Below are positions 1 to 8,643 of a stretch of 15,838 nucleotides of DNA, piece by piece. The notes beneath the pieces were generated by a model, which saw only the letters and a program-made list of their open reading frames with translations, did no database searches and had not been told where the DNA came from. Positions within the stretch are counted from its first letter, which is position 1; every line of letters begins with the position of its first letter. Where the stretch lies: positions 1 through 15,838 of the forward strand of contig JBKHXI010000008.1 in NCBI GenBank assembly GCA_046566095.1, written 5' to 3'. The stretch comes from CAMPJU01 sp046566095. Lineage in GTDB: Bacteria > Pseudomonadota > Gammaproteobacteria > Xanthomonadales > Xanthomonadaceae. Both the position numbers and the translations under genes were made by a program.

Positions 1-60
1 CCTGCTTGAATGCGGTGGGCGCATGGAAGAAGCAGGTCCCTCGCTGCGCTCGGGACGACA
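1..60. repeat. Partial palindromic intergenic repeat (family B), cut by the window edge
   Basis: The heptamer CCTGCTT at 1-7 pairs with AAGCAGG at 30-36. The stretch that follows (30-60) closely matches 11466-11496 near the other end of the window, with four differences in 31 bases. The copy at 11434-11495 is a complete imperfect palindrome, so this is probably the right half of another copy whose outer left arm lies outside the window. Here the loop is 22 nt rather than 2 nt. It lies just downstream of the rpe stop and could act as a transcript end, but there is no T run. No reading frame in 1-89 looks like a gene. Confidence 0.6.
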
Positions 61-89
61 TGGGTGTGGGACGATGCGACCGCCGGGCC

Positions 90-761
90 TCAGCGGCTGT
101 CGGCGACGGCCCGGCGCATGTGCGCGATCACCTCGCCGTAGTCCGCGGCGCCGAAGATCGCGCTGCCGGCGACGAAGGTGTCGGCGCCGGCGGCGGCGAT
201 CGCGCCGATGTTGTCGGGCTTGACCCCGCCGTCGATCTCCAGCCGCACCTGCGGCGCGCGCGCGTCGATCAGCGCCCGTACCCGGCGCAGCTTGTCGAGC
301 GCCGAGGGGATGAAGGACTGGCCGCCGAACCCGGGGTTCACCGACATCAGCAGCACCAGGTCCAGATCCTCGAGCACGTAGTCGAGCACCTCCACCGGGG
401 TGGCCGGATTGAGCACCAGCCCGGCCCGGCAGCCCTCGCCGCGGATCAGCTGGATGGTCCGGTGCACGTGCGCGCTGGCTTCGGGGTGGAAGCTGATCAG
501 GCTGGCGCCGGCCCTGGCGAAGTCCGGGACGATGCGGTCGACCGGCTCGACCATCAGGTGCACGTCGATCGGCGCGGTCACGCCGTGCCGGCGCAGGGCC
601 TCGCAGACCATCGGCCCGATGGTCAGGTTCGGCACGTAGTGGTTGTCCATCACGTCGAAATGCACCCAGTCGGCGCCCGCGGCCAGCACCGCATCGACCT
701 CCTCGCCCAGGCGGGCGAAGTCGGCGGAGAGGATCGAGGGGGCGATGACAGTCGGTTGCAT
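90..761 (-). CDS. rpe: Ribulose-phosphate 3-epimerase
   Basis: Interconverts D-ribulose 5-phosphate and D-xylulose 5-phosphate in the cytosolic pentose phosphate pathway. At 223 aa it has the normal family length and is a single TIM barrel. Visible family motifs are the N-terminal PSILSADF (8-15), HFDVMDNHYVPN (34-45), DVHLMV (66-71), SVNPGFGGQSF (140-150), EIDGGVKPDN (175-184) and VAGSAIF (197-203). By family knowledge the metal-binding and acid/base residues are His34, Asp36, His68 and Asp177, and all are present. The ATG at 761 is preceded by GGAG six bases upstream. The J-domain gene lies upstream on the same strand, 96 bp away, with a REP pair in the gap, so co-transcription is possible but would pass through a strong hairpin. 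The identification is secure. Confidence 0.97.
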   Translation of the reverse strand: MQPTVIAPSILSADFARLGEEVDAVLAAGADWVHFDVMDNHYVPNLTIGPMVCEALRRHGVTAPIDVHLMVEPVDRIVPDFARAGASLISFHPEASAHVHRTIQLIRGEGCRAGLVLNPATPVEVLDYVLEDLDLVLLMSVNPGFGGQSFIPSALDKLRRVRALIDARAPQVRLEIDGGVKPDNIGAIAAAGADTFVAGSAIFGAADYGEVIAHMRRAVADSR

Positions 762-796
762 GGAATCTCCGTCGGTGGCGCGCTCGGTGTTGCTCC

Positions 797-862
797 TGTA
801 GGAGGGGCTTCAGCCCCGACCGCCACGCCGGGTTGCCGGTCGGGGCTGAAGCCCCTCCTACA
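797..862. repeat. Head-to-head GTAG REP pair between the J-domain gene and rpe
   Basis: Two perfectly inverted 24-bp arms (797-820 and 839-862) are separated by 18 nt. Each unit starts with GTAGGAG and contains its own small hairpin, GGGGCT-TC-AGCCCC, followed by CGAC. The pair can therefore fold either as two short hairpins or as one long stem. This is the architecture of repetitive extragenic palindromes, and GTAG-headed REPs are known from Stenotrophomonas and relatives. The right unit overlaps the stop codon of the J-domain gene (858-860): its GTAG head supplies the TAG. The pair lies between two co-directional genes and may stabilise or terminate mRNA; no T run follows. Confidence 0.85.
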
Positions 863-1208
863 CCCGGGGCGGGTTCCGCTTGCGCAGGGTCTGGATGCGG
901 TCGTAGGCGCGGTTGATCTCGCGGGCGCGGGCTTCGGCCTGCTGGCGCAATTCCTGCGCCGCGCCGGCGAGGCGGTCGGGGTGGTACTGGGCGATCAGCC
1001 GCCGCCAGGCGCGGTCGACCTCGGCGTCGTCGGCGTCCTCGGTCAGGCCCAGCACCCGGTAGGGGTCGTCGCGCCGGCGCAGGCGGAACCAGTCGGCGTC
1101 GAAGGCGTGGCCGATCAGCAGCCCGAGCAGCGCGCCGAGCAGCGGATTGGGCCGGAACAGCGCGGCGCCGGCGACCAGGCCCAGCAGCTTTCCATACCAG
1201 CGGATCAT
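858..1208 (-). CDS. Small membrane-anchored J-domain (DnaJ-like) protein
   Basis: This 116-aa protein has a hydrophobic glycine/alanine/leucine-rich N-terminal half (about 8-34) that could be one or two membrane segments. A C-terminal J domain follows (about 48-107), beginning DPYRVLGL, with the diagnostic HPD triad at 76-78 and a conserved EINRAYDRI helix (97-105). J domains stimulate the ATPase of Hsp70/DnaK. The layout (membrane part first, J domain last) recalls the end of DjlA, but the central TerB-like domain is absent, so I do not assign djlA. The ATG at 1208 was chosen because the homologous sequence begins MIRWYGK and a promoter-like TACACT lies about 30 bp upstream; longer readings upstream are low-complexity. 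The stop TAG lies inside a REP unit, so the last residues (NPPRV) end exactly at the repeat. It is divergent from purC and upstream of rpe. Confidence 0.85.
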   Translation of the reverse strand: MIRWYGKLLGLVAGAALFRPNPLLGALLGLLIGHAFDADWFRLRRRDDPYRVLGLTEDADDAEVDRAWRRLIAQYHPDRLAGAAQELRQQAEARAREINRAYDRIQTLRKRNPPRV

Positions 1209-1231
1209 CGGCGCGCGCGGCTGCGAAGGGA

Positions 1232-1242
1232 CGGCCAGTGTA
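1232..1242 (-). promoter_or_regulatory. Probable promoter of the J-domain gene (TACACTGGCCG motif)
   Basis: On the minus strand TACACT (1242-1237) resembles a -10 box and is followed by GGCCG. Transcription starting about seven bases later would give a leader of roughly 22 nt before the ATG at 1208. No recognisable -35 box is present at the usual spacing. The same 11 bases occur in inverse orientation before purC (1346-1356), which supports function. Confidence 0.4.
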
Positions 1243-1345
1243 GCGGCACGACCGCCTGCGGGCCCGGCCGGCAGCGGCCGCGACCGCGGCGCGCCGGCGC
1301 CGGACCGGATGCCGGCCCGGCAAGGCGCGCGGCTGCGCGGCGACG

Positions 1346-1356
1346 TACACTGGCCG
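1346..1356 (+). promoter_or_regulatory. Probable purC promoter (TACACTGGCCG motif)
   Basis: TACACT (1346-1351) followed by GGCCG is identical to the motif before the divergent J-domain gene and nearly identical to one before hppD (15831-15821). A start about seven bases downstream would give a leader of roughly 23 nt before the GTG at 1381. No clear -35 element is visible. The rest of 1209-1380 is GC-rich and holds no gene. Confidence 0.4.
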
Positions 1357-1380
1357 GCCCGCTGTCCCGCGAGCCCCCGC

Positions 1381-2337
1381 GTGGCCGACCACACGACCGC
1401 GACCGCCCACAACCCGGACGTCCTGCTCGAGTCCGACCTGCCCGGCCTGGCGCTGCGCCACCGCGGCAAGGTCCGCGACGTGTTCGACCTGCCGGAGGCG
1501 GCGCTGCCGCCGTCGGCGCGCGGCCGCGGCGACGCGCTGCTGATCGTCGCCACCGACCGGCTTTCGGCCTTCGACGTGGTGCTGCCCGACCCGATCCCGG
1601 GCAAGGGCGCGCTGCTGACCCGCATCAGCAACTTCTGGTTCGCCCGCACCGCGCACATCGTGCGCAACCACCTGACCGGCGTCGCGGTCGAGGACGTGCT
1701 GCCGGCGGGCGTGGACCCGGCGCGCTACCGCGAGCGCTCGGTGGTCGCGCGCCGGCTCAGGCCGCTGCCGGTGGAGGCGATCGCGCGCGGGTATCTCATC
1801 GGCAGCGGCTGGAAGGACTACCAGCGCACCGGCCGGGTCAGCGGCATCGCCCTGCCCGACGGCCTGCGCCAGGCCGAGCGCCTGCCGCAGCCGGTGTTCA
1901 CTCCCTCCACCAAGGCCGCGGTCGGCGCGCACGACCAGAACATCGACTTCGACACCATGGTCCGGCTGGTCGGCGCGGACCTGGCCGAGCAGGTGCGCGA
2001 CGCGACCCTGCGCCTGTACCAGTTCGCGGCCGACCATGCCGCCCGCTGCGGGATCCTGCTGGCCGACACCAAGTTCGAGTTCGGCACCGACGCCGACGGC
2101 CGCCTGTACGTCATGGACGAGATGCTCACCCCCGACAGTTCGCGCTACTGGCCGGCCGACGAATACCGGGTCGGCACCAGCCCGCCGAGCTACGACAAGC
2201 AGATCGTGCGCGACTACCTGGAGACCCTGGACTGGGACAAGACCGCGCCCGGCCCGCGGCTGCCGCCGGAGGTGATCGAACGCACCCGCGCCCGCTACGC
2301 CGAGGCGCTGCAGCGGCTGGCCGCGCCGCATCCCTGA
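1381..2337 (+). CDS. purC: Phosphoribosylaminoimidazole-succinocarboxamide synthase (SAICAR synthetase)
   Basis: Joins CAIR and L-aspartate with ATP to form SAICAR in cytosolic de novo purine synthesis. From the GTG at 1381 the protein is 318 aa, the longer PurC type rather than the roughly 240-aa form of E. coli or Bacillus. Visible motifs are GKVRDVF (29-35), ATDRLSAFD (57-65), EAIARGYLIGSGWKDY (132-147), TPSTKAAVGAHDQN (174-187), LLADTKFEFG (226-235) and DEMLTPDSSRYWP (246-258). The reading frame stays open upstream to about 1147, but that part is arginine/proline-rich and unlike PurC. GTG 1381 was chosen because it is the last plausible start before the conserved LLESDLPGL segment and fits the promoter-like motif at 1346. 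No good Shine-Dalgarno sequence precedes it, so the exact start is less certain than the function. Confidence 0.95.
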   Translation: MADHTTATAHNPDVLLESDLPGLALRHRGKVRDVFDLPEAALPPSARGRGDALLIVATDRLSAFDVVLPDPIPGKGALLTRISNFWFARTAHIVRNHLTGVAVEDVLPAGVDPARYRERSVVARRLRPLPVEAIARGYLIGSGWKDYQRTGRVSGIALPDGLRQAERLPQPVFTPSTKAAVGAHDQNIDFDTMVRLVGADLAEQVRDATLRLYQFAADHAARCGILLADTKFEFGTDADGRLYVMDEMLTPDSSRYWPADEYRVGTSPPSYDKQIVRDYLETLDWDKTAPGPRLPPEVIERTRARYAEALQRLAAPHP

Positions 2338-2394
2338 CCCCTGATCCTGCGCGGGCACGGCATCCCGGCCCGCACGCGCACCCCTCCCGGCCTC

Positions 2395-2520
2395 GCAGGA
2401 GCGCCCCTTGGGCGCGATCGCCGGACCCGCAGGCCCACCCGCGCTCATCGCGGGCAAGGCCCGCTCCTACGAACGGAGGGCCGGGCGCACGCAGGAGCGC
2501 GCCTCGGGGGCGATCCCGCG
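2395..2520. repeat. Cluster of three REP units downstream of purC
   Basis: Three related units occur here. Unit 1 (2395-2421, plus) has the head GCAGGAG and the hairpin GCGCCC-CTT-GGGCGC. Unit 2 (2470-2441, minus) has the head GTAGGAG and the hairpin CGGGC-CTT-GCCCG. Unit 3 (2491-2520, plus) has the head GCAGGAG and a degenerate stem. Head, CTT loop and CGAT tail are kept while the stem bases change in pairs. The cluster fills most of the 233-bp gap between the purC stop and the Mpo1-like start, where no gene is seen. Confidence 0.75.
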
Positions 2521-2570
2521 TGGCGGGCGGCGCGCGCGCTATCCTGATCGCGCCTGCCCGGAGCGCTCCC

Positions 2571-3059
2571 ATGAACGCCAGCGCCGAACGCCCCACGCGC
2601 CCGATCGACCGCTGGTTCGCCAGCTATTCCGGCGACCATCGCAACGCCGCCAACCAGCGGATCCACGTGATCGCGGTGCCGGCGATCCTGTGGAGCGTGG
2701 TCGCGCTGCTGTGGTGCGTGCCGGTGCCGGGCGGGGTGTTCCGCCAGGGCCTGTGGGCGGCGCTGGCGATGTTCCTGGCCTGGATGTTCTACTACCGCGC
2801 CTCGCGCCGGCTGGGACTGGGGATGCTGGCGGTGTTCGCGGCGATGGCCTGGGGCACGCGCTGGCTGCACGACTTGCTGGGCACGATGCAGCTGCTGTGG
2901 CTGGCGCTGGCGGTGTTCGTGGTCGCATGGATCGCGCAGTTCGTCGGCCACCGGATCGAGGGCCGCAAGCCCAGCTTCCTCACCGACCTGACCTACCTGT
3001 TGATCGGGCCCGCGTGGGTGCTGGCGAAGTTGTACCGCAGGTTCGGCTGGCGCTGGTAG
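2571..3059 (+). CDS. Mpo1-like (DUF962) integral membrane protein
   Basis: This 162-aa membrane protein belongs to the DUF962/Mpo1 family. In yeast the member Mpo1 is an Fe(II)-dependent dioxygenase in alpha-oxidation of 2-hydroxy fatty acids; bacterial members are poorly studied. The family pattern is visible: WFASYSGDHRNAANQRIH (15-32), with His23 and His32, and QFVGHRIEGRKPS (123-135), with His127. These histidines are the likely metal ligands by comparison with the family. Hydrophobic segments occupy about 33-51, 58-76, 82-95 and 106-125, with a further C-terminal hydrophobic stretch (about 138-153). The ATG at 2571 begins a leader typical of the family (RPIDRWF); TATCCT at 2540 could be a -10 box. 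The protein ends 25 bp before the large structured element at 3085. The substrate cannot be inferred from the neighbours. Confidence 0.85.
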   Translation: MNASAERPTRPIDRWFASYSGDHRNAANQRIHVIAVPAILWSVVALLWCVPVPGGVFRQGLWAALAMFLAWMFYYRASRRLGLGMLAVFAAMAWGTRWLHDLLGTMQLLWLALAVFVVAWIAQFVGHRIEGRKPSFLTDLTYLLIGPAWVLAKLYRRFGWRW

Positions 3060-3084
3060 GGGCCCGCACGCCGGCGCCAATGCC

Positions 3085-3277
3085 GGCAGCCGGTCGGGCA
3101 GGGCAATGCGCGACCGTTCGCGACATGGATGTCGCGAACGAGCCTATAGGGGTGAGCCGGCGTAAGCTGCGAAGCACTGCTTCGCGCGCCGGCGAACGCC
3201 CGCCATACCATGGCGGGCCGGGCCCGCGCAGCGGGTATTCACGGCGTGTCGCGCATTGCCCTGCCCGACCGGCTGCC
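3085..3277. repeat. 193-bp multi-hairpin palindromic element closed by a 30-bp perfect inverted repeat
   Basis: Positions 3085-3114 and 3248-3277 are perfect reverse complements over 30 bp. Between them lie four further hairpins. Hairpin 1 pairs 3115-3126 with 3129-3140 (12 bp, perfect, 2-nt loop). Hairpin 2 is bipartite, pairing 3156-3162 with 3187-3193 and 3169-3176 with 3178-3185. Hairpin 3 pairs 3198-3205 with 3211-3218 (8 bp, loop TACCA). Hairpin 4 pairs 3223-3227 with 3231-3235. Folded, it is a closing stem with a four-armed multiloop. No open frame in it looks like a gene and no target-site duplication is obvious. It may be a non-autonomous mobile palindrome, a structured leader RNA for the downstream permease, or the 3' end of the Mpo1-like transcript. 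Confidence 0.75.
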
Positions 3278-3280
3278 CTC

Positions 3281-3301
3281 CGCGAACCATCGCGCTTTTT
3301 T
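3281..3301 (+). terminator. Terminator-like hairpin with T6 run before the permease gene
   Basis: CGCGA (3281-3285) pairs with TCGCG (3290-3294) across an ACCA loop, and a C and six Ts follow (3296-3301). A run of six Ts stands out in this very GC-rich DNA. The 5-bp stem is short for an intrinsic terminator. It sits directly after the 193-bp structured element and about 14 bp before the proposed permease start, a position suited to either ending an upstream transcript or attenuating the permease. Confidence 0.5.
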
Positions 3302-3315
3302 CCGGGGATGCCCGC

Positions 3316-4206
3316 TTGCCCGTCCGCGACCTCGTCCTCGTCCTGATCGTCTGCCTGGTCTGGGCCGGCAACTTCCTCACCTCGGCGTTCGCGCTGCAGG
3401 AGATCCCGCCGTTCCTGTTCACCGCACTGCGGCTGGCGATGCTGGCGCTGCTGCTGGGCGCCTTCGTCAAGCCGCCCTCGCCCGGGCAGTGGCCGCTGCT
3501 GGGGGCGGTGGCGCTGTGCAACGGCGTGCTGCACTTCGGCCTGGCCTTCCTGGCGCTGCGCATGGCCGGCAACATCGCCTCGCCGGCGATCGTGATGCAG
3601 AGCTACGTGCCGATGGCCGCGCTGCTCGCGTGGTGGTGGCTGGGCGAACGCTTCGGCTGGCGCACCGGCACCGCGATCGCGCTGAGCTTCGCCGGCGTGC
3701 TGGTGCTGGGCTTCGACCCGCTGGTGTTCGGCAAGCCGCTGGCGCTGGCGATCATGCTGGTGTCGGCGTTCTTCCTGGCCGCCGGCACCGTGCTGATGCG
3801 GCGGCTGTCGGGCCTGGACATGGTCAGCCAGCAGGGCTGGACCGCGATCATCGGCATCGCCCCGCTGCTGCTGCTCAGCGCGCTGCTGGAACCGGGCGCG
3901 TTCGCCGCGCTGGGCCAGGCCACCTGGATCGGCTGGGGCGGCGCGGCCTACTCGGCGGTGTTCGCCTCGCTGCTCGGCCACGGCCTGTACTACGTGTTGG
4001 TGCAGCGCCACCCGGTGGCACGGGTCACGCCCTGGCTGCTGCTGACGCCGGTGTTCGGCGTGGCGCTGGGGATCGCCTTCTGGGGCGACCGGCCCGGGCC
4101 GCAGCTGTGGCTGGGCGGGGCGATGGTGCTGGGCGGGGTGCTGCTGATCGCGCTGCGCGCGCGCACCCGGGCTCGGCCGCTGCCGGACGCGGCCGAGCCG
4201 ATCTGA
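3316..4206 (+). CDS. DMT-superfamily (EamA) inner-membrane permease
   Basis: From TTG 3316 this is a 296-aa, ten-segment membrane protein with two EamA repeats (about 5-132 and 145-281). Family features include the opening LVWAGNF (14-20), the PPFLFTALRL helix (31-40), and the WLGER loop (108-112) with its second-repeat counterpart FWGDR (255-259). EamA proteins export amino acids, metabolites or drugs; the substrate cannot be told from sequence. An in-frame ATG at 3256 would place the start inside the right arm of the palindrome and add residues without membrane character. TTG 3316 has GGGGA seven bases upstream and gives the usual family start, so I prefer it; the ATG at 3308 is out of frame. 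It converges on the epimerase-like gene across a REP pair. Confidence 0.85.
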   Translation: MPVRDLVLVLIVCLVWAGNFLTSAFALQEIPPFLFTALRLAMLALLLGAFVKPPSPGQWPLLGAVALCNGVLHFGLAFLALRMAGNIASPAIVMQSYVPMAALLAWWWLGERFGWRTGTAIALSFAGVLVLGFDPLVFGKPLALAIMLVSAFFLAAGTVLMRRLSGLDMVSQQGWTAIIGIAPLLLLSALLEPGAFAALGQATWIGWGGAAYSAVFASLLGHGLYYVLVQRHPVARVTPWLLLTPVFGVALGIAFWGDRPGPQLWLGGAMVLGGVLLIALRARTRARPLPDAAEPI

Positions 4207-4237
4207 GTCCGAAGCGACCGCTTCGCCGATCGCATCC

Positions 4238-4306
4238 GCAGGAGCGCCCCCTGGGCGCGATCGCGTCCCCGGATTCGCGGCGATCGCGCCCAAGGGGCGC
4301 TCCTAC
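4238..4306. repeat. Head-to-head REP pair between convergent genes
   Basis: Arms 4238-4264 and 4280-4306 are inverted repeats of 27 bp with two mismatches, around a 15-nt spacer. Each unit holds a GCGCCC/GGGCGC-type hairpin and the tail CGATCGC. The left unit has the head GCAG; the right unit has GTAG, and its TAG (4305-4303 on the minus strand) is the stop codon of the epimerase-like gene. It lies between two converging genes and may serve as a two-way transcript end, though no T run accompanies it. Confidence 0.8.
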
Positions 4307-5184
4307 GGTAGGGCGGACTGCGGCGCGTCGTCGCGGAACATCTCCGCGGTCGGCACGAAGGGGCGCGGCGCGTAGCCGAAGTCGCGGCGCGCCGGCGCGT
4401 CGTCGAACACCAGGTCCTCGCGCATCCGCGCCAGCGCCGCGCCGCCGAGGCCGCGCGCCACGCCCAGCGCCTGGGCGCCGGCGAGCAGGGCGCGGAACAG
4501 CGGCGCCGGCAGTTCCAGCACCCGCCCCGGCGGATCCAGCACCGCCAGCACCCGCGCCACCATCTCCCGGTAGGCCAGGGTCTCGCCGCCGGGCAAGGCA
4601 TAGCTGCGTCCGTGCGCGGCCGCGCTGCCGCAGGCGGCGAGCGCGGCCGCGGCCAGGTCCGCCACGTGCACCGGCTGGCGCAGGCCGGTGGCGTCGGAGG
4701 GCAGCGGGAAGCGCCGCCAGCGCCGCGCCAGCCGCGCGATCCGGCTCAGCGTCCGGTCCGCGCCCAGGCCGTAGACCAGGGTCGGGCGCAGCACGGTGGC
4801 CGCGGCGGCGCGCTGCCGGGCCGCGGCGAACACCCCGGCCTCGCCTGCCTCGAGCCGCCTGGCCAGGTCGCGTTCGGCCGCATCCGGCGAGGTGCGCTTG
4901 ACCTCGACGCTGGTGGAACCGAAGGCCACCACCCGCGGCGCCTCGATCGCCGCGGCTTGGTACCACTGCGCGAAGCGGTCGAGCGGGCCGCAGCTGAAGA
5001 TCGCCTCGACCCGCGCGGGCAGCGCCGGCAGCGCGTCGAAGCCGCCCTGCAGCCAGTGCAGCAGCGGCCCGTCGGCGCGCGGCCGGCGCGAGACCGCCAC
5101 CGTGTCCCAGCCGGCCTCGTGCAGGCGCGCGAGCAGCGGACGGCCGATCTGGCCGCTGCCGCCGAACACCAGCGCGCGGCGCAT
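4303..5184 (-). CDS. Atypical NAD(P)-binding epimerase/dehydratase-like protein
   Basis: A 293-aa Rossmann-fold protein of the extended or atypical short-chain dehydrogenase group. The dinucleotide-binding loop GGSGQIG is at 8-14, and VAFGSTSV (86-93), VLRPTLVYG (131-139) and VHVADLA (172-178) match the NAD-dependent epimerase pattern. The catalytic YxxxK pair of active enzymes is not evident after the FGSTSV strand; SVEVK (92-96) occupies that area. It may therefore be an atypical member that binds nucleotide without classical epimerase chemistry. The ATG at 5184 begins directly with the beta-strand MRRALVFGG, as expected. The stop TAG is inside a REP unit, so the tail QSALP ends at the repeat. 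It is divergent from the mrp operon and convergent with the permease; neither gives a substrate. Confidence 0.8.
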   Translation of the reverse strand: MRRALVFGGSGQIGRPLLARLHEAGWDTVAVSRRPRADGPLLHWLQGGFDALPALPARVEAIFSCGPLDRFAQWYQAAAIEAPRVVAFGSTSVEVKRTSPDAAERDLARRLEAGEAGVFAAARQRAAAATVLRPTLVYGLGADRTLSRIARLARRWRRFPLPSDATGLRQPVHVADLAAAALAACGSAAAHGRSYALPGGETLAYREMVARVLAVLDPPGRVLELPAPLFRALLAGAQALGVARGLGGAALARMREDLVFDDAPARRDFGYAPRPFVPTAEMFRDDAPQSALP

Positions 5185-5422
5185 CTCAGCGCGCCCGCCG
5201 CGCGCAGCGCAAGCGCAGCTGCGTACCGGCGCGCGGCGCCGGCATCCCGCATGGACGTGCCTGCAGATCCATGGCCGCAAGCATAGCCAGCGTTGCGCCG
5301 CGGCGCCGAACGCCGGTCGCGCATCGTCGCCCGCATCGCGGCCGCCGGCCCGCGGGCGCAGGCGTCGTACGCCGTGGCGATCGCCGCCGGCCGCAGCCGG
5401 CGGGGCGTCGCGGGGCATCGGG

Positions 5423-5428
5423 TAGAAT
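5423..5428 (+). promoter_or_regulatory. Possible -10 box of the mrp operon promoter
   Basis: TAGAAT is an AT-rich island in otherwise GC-rich DNA, 52 bp before the mrpA ATG, and resembles a sigma-70 -10 box. No convincing -35 box lies 16-18 bp upstream, so the promoter may depend on an activator or be weak. Transcription would begin near 5435, right at the palindrome 5437-5460. Confidence 0.35.
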
Positions 5429-5436
5429 TCCTGTCC

Positions 5437-5460
5437 AGCCGTGCGGCGCGCCGCACGGCT
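5437..5460. promoter_or_regulatory. 24-bp perfect palindrome in the mrp leader (operator or 5' hairpin)
   Basis: The half-site AGCCGTGCGGCG is followed at once by its exact reverse complement, giving 24 symmetric bases with no spacer. It lies between the -10-like TAGAAT and the mrpA start. It could be an operator for a dimeric regulator or, in RNA, a very stable hairpin at the 5' end of the long mrp message. A terminator is unlikely because no T run follows. Confidence 0.5.
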
Positions 5461-5479
5461 TCCTCCACGAGCCGATCCG

Positions 5480-8274
<2,795 letters not shown>

Positions 8275-8275
<1 letters not shown>

Positions 8276-8643
8276 TGGAGTTCGCGATGGCCAGCGTGAT
8301 CGGCGTGCTGACCGCCGCGGGCGTGTGGCTGCTGCTGCGCGCGCGCAGCTTCGACCTGATCCTGGGGCTGACCCTCCTGTCCTACGCCACCAACCTGCTG
8401 ATCTTCTCGGCCGGCCGGCTGGTTCCGGGCAAGCCGCCGGTGCTGCGCGAGGGCGTGGCCCACACCCTGGCCAACCATGCCGACCCGCTGCCGCAGGCGC
8501 TGGTGCTGACCGCGATCGTGATCGCGTTCGCGATGACCGCCGTCACCATCGTGGTGGCGATGCGCAACCGCGGCGACAACGGCAGCGACCACGTCGACGC
8601 CGGCGAAGGCGACAGCGACCACGACCGGGAGCGGCGGCCGTGA
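8275..8643 (+). CDS. mrpC: Mrp antiporter subunit C (NuoK-like)
   Basis: A 122-aa protein with three membrane segments (about 4-22, 28-46 and 74-96), homologous to NuoK of complex I and required for assembly and activity of the Mrp complex. Family motifs GLTLLSYATNLLIF (31-44) and ADPLPQALVLTAIVI (69-83) are clear. The ATG shares its A with the mrpA stop (TGATG), so translation is coupled. The last 25 residues form a hydrophilic tail rich in Asp, Glu, His and Arg (three histidines with six aspartates). It may be a cytoplasmic, possibly cation-binding, extension. The last four bases overlap the mrpD start. Confidence 0.95.

Larger units (their letters stand above)
5185..5479. other. Divergent intergenic region upstream of mrp, no gene seen
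   Basis: These 295 bp separate the divergent epimerase-like gene and mrpA. Open frames here are arginine/alanine-rich shadows without start context or family likeness. The region holds a small GC-rich hairpin at 5226-5242 (7-bp stem, CCGGCGC with GCGCCGG), a -10-like TAGAAT at 5423-5428 and the palindrome at 5437-5460. Control elements for both genes are expected here. Confidence 0.6.

Noticed and set aside
797..862. CRISPR array or tandem repeat
   Set aside because: The repeats here and elsewhere are inverted pairs of REP units, not regularly spaced direct repeats with unique spacers, and no cas gene is present.
6..3059. A 1017-codon plus-strand open frame across rpe, the J-domain gene and purC
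   Set aside because: Only the last 162 codons (the Mpo1-like gene) look like protein. The rest is His/Arg/Gly/Ala-rich antisense or out-of-frame reading of well-identified genes, open because stop codons are rare in this GC-rich DNA.
3085..3277. tRNA or tmRNA-like gene because of the cloverleaf-like fold
   Set aside because: The arms are too long, there is no T-loop GGTTCGA consensus, anticodon arm or CCA end, and the closing stem is 30 bp instead of 7.
3256..3315. ATG 3256 as the permease start
   Set aside because: It lies in the right arm of the 30-bp repeat and before the terminator-like hairpin, and adds 20 residues without family likeness. TTG 3316 has a ribosome site and the usual family beginning.
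3117..3346. A small plus-strand frame through the structured element beginning MDVANEPIG
   Set aside because: It lies entirely in hairpin arms and runs into the permease in the wrong phase; the composition reflects the palindrome rather than a protein.
2980..4293. A 437-codon minus-strand frame opposite the permease
   Set aside because: Same codon-mirror effect (Gln/Arg/His-rich). It also runs through the palindromic element and lacks any conserved domain.
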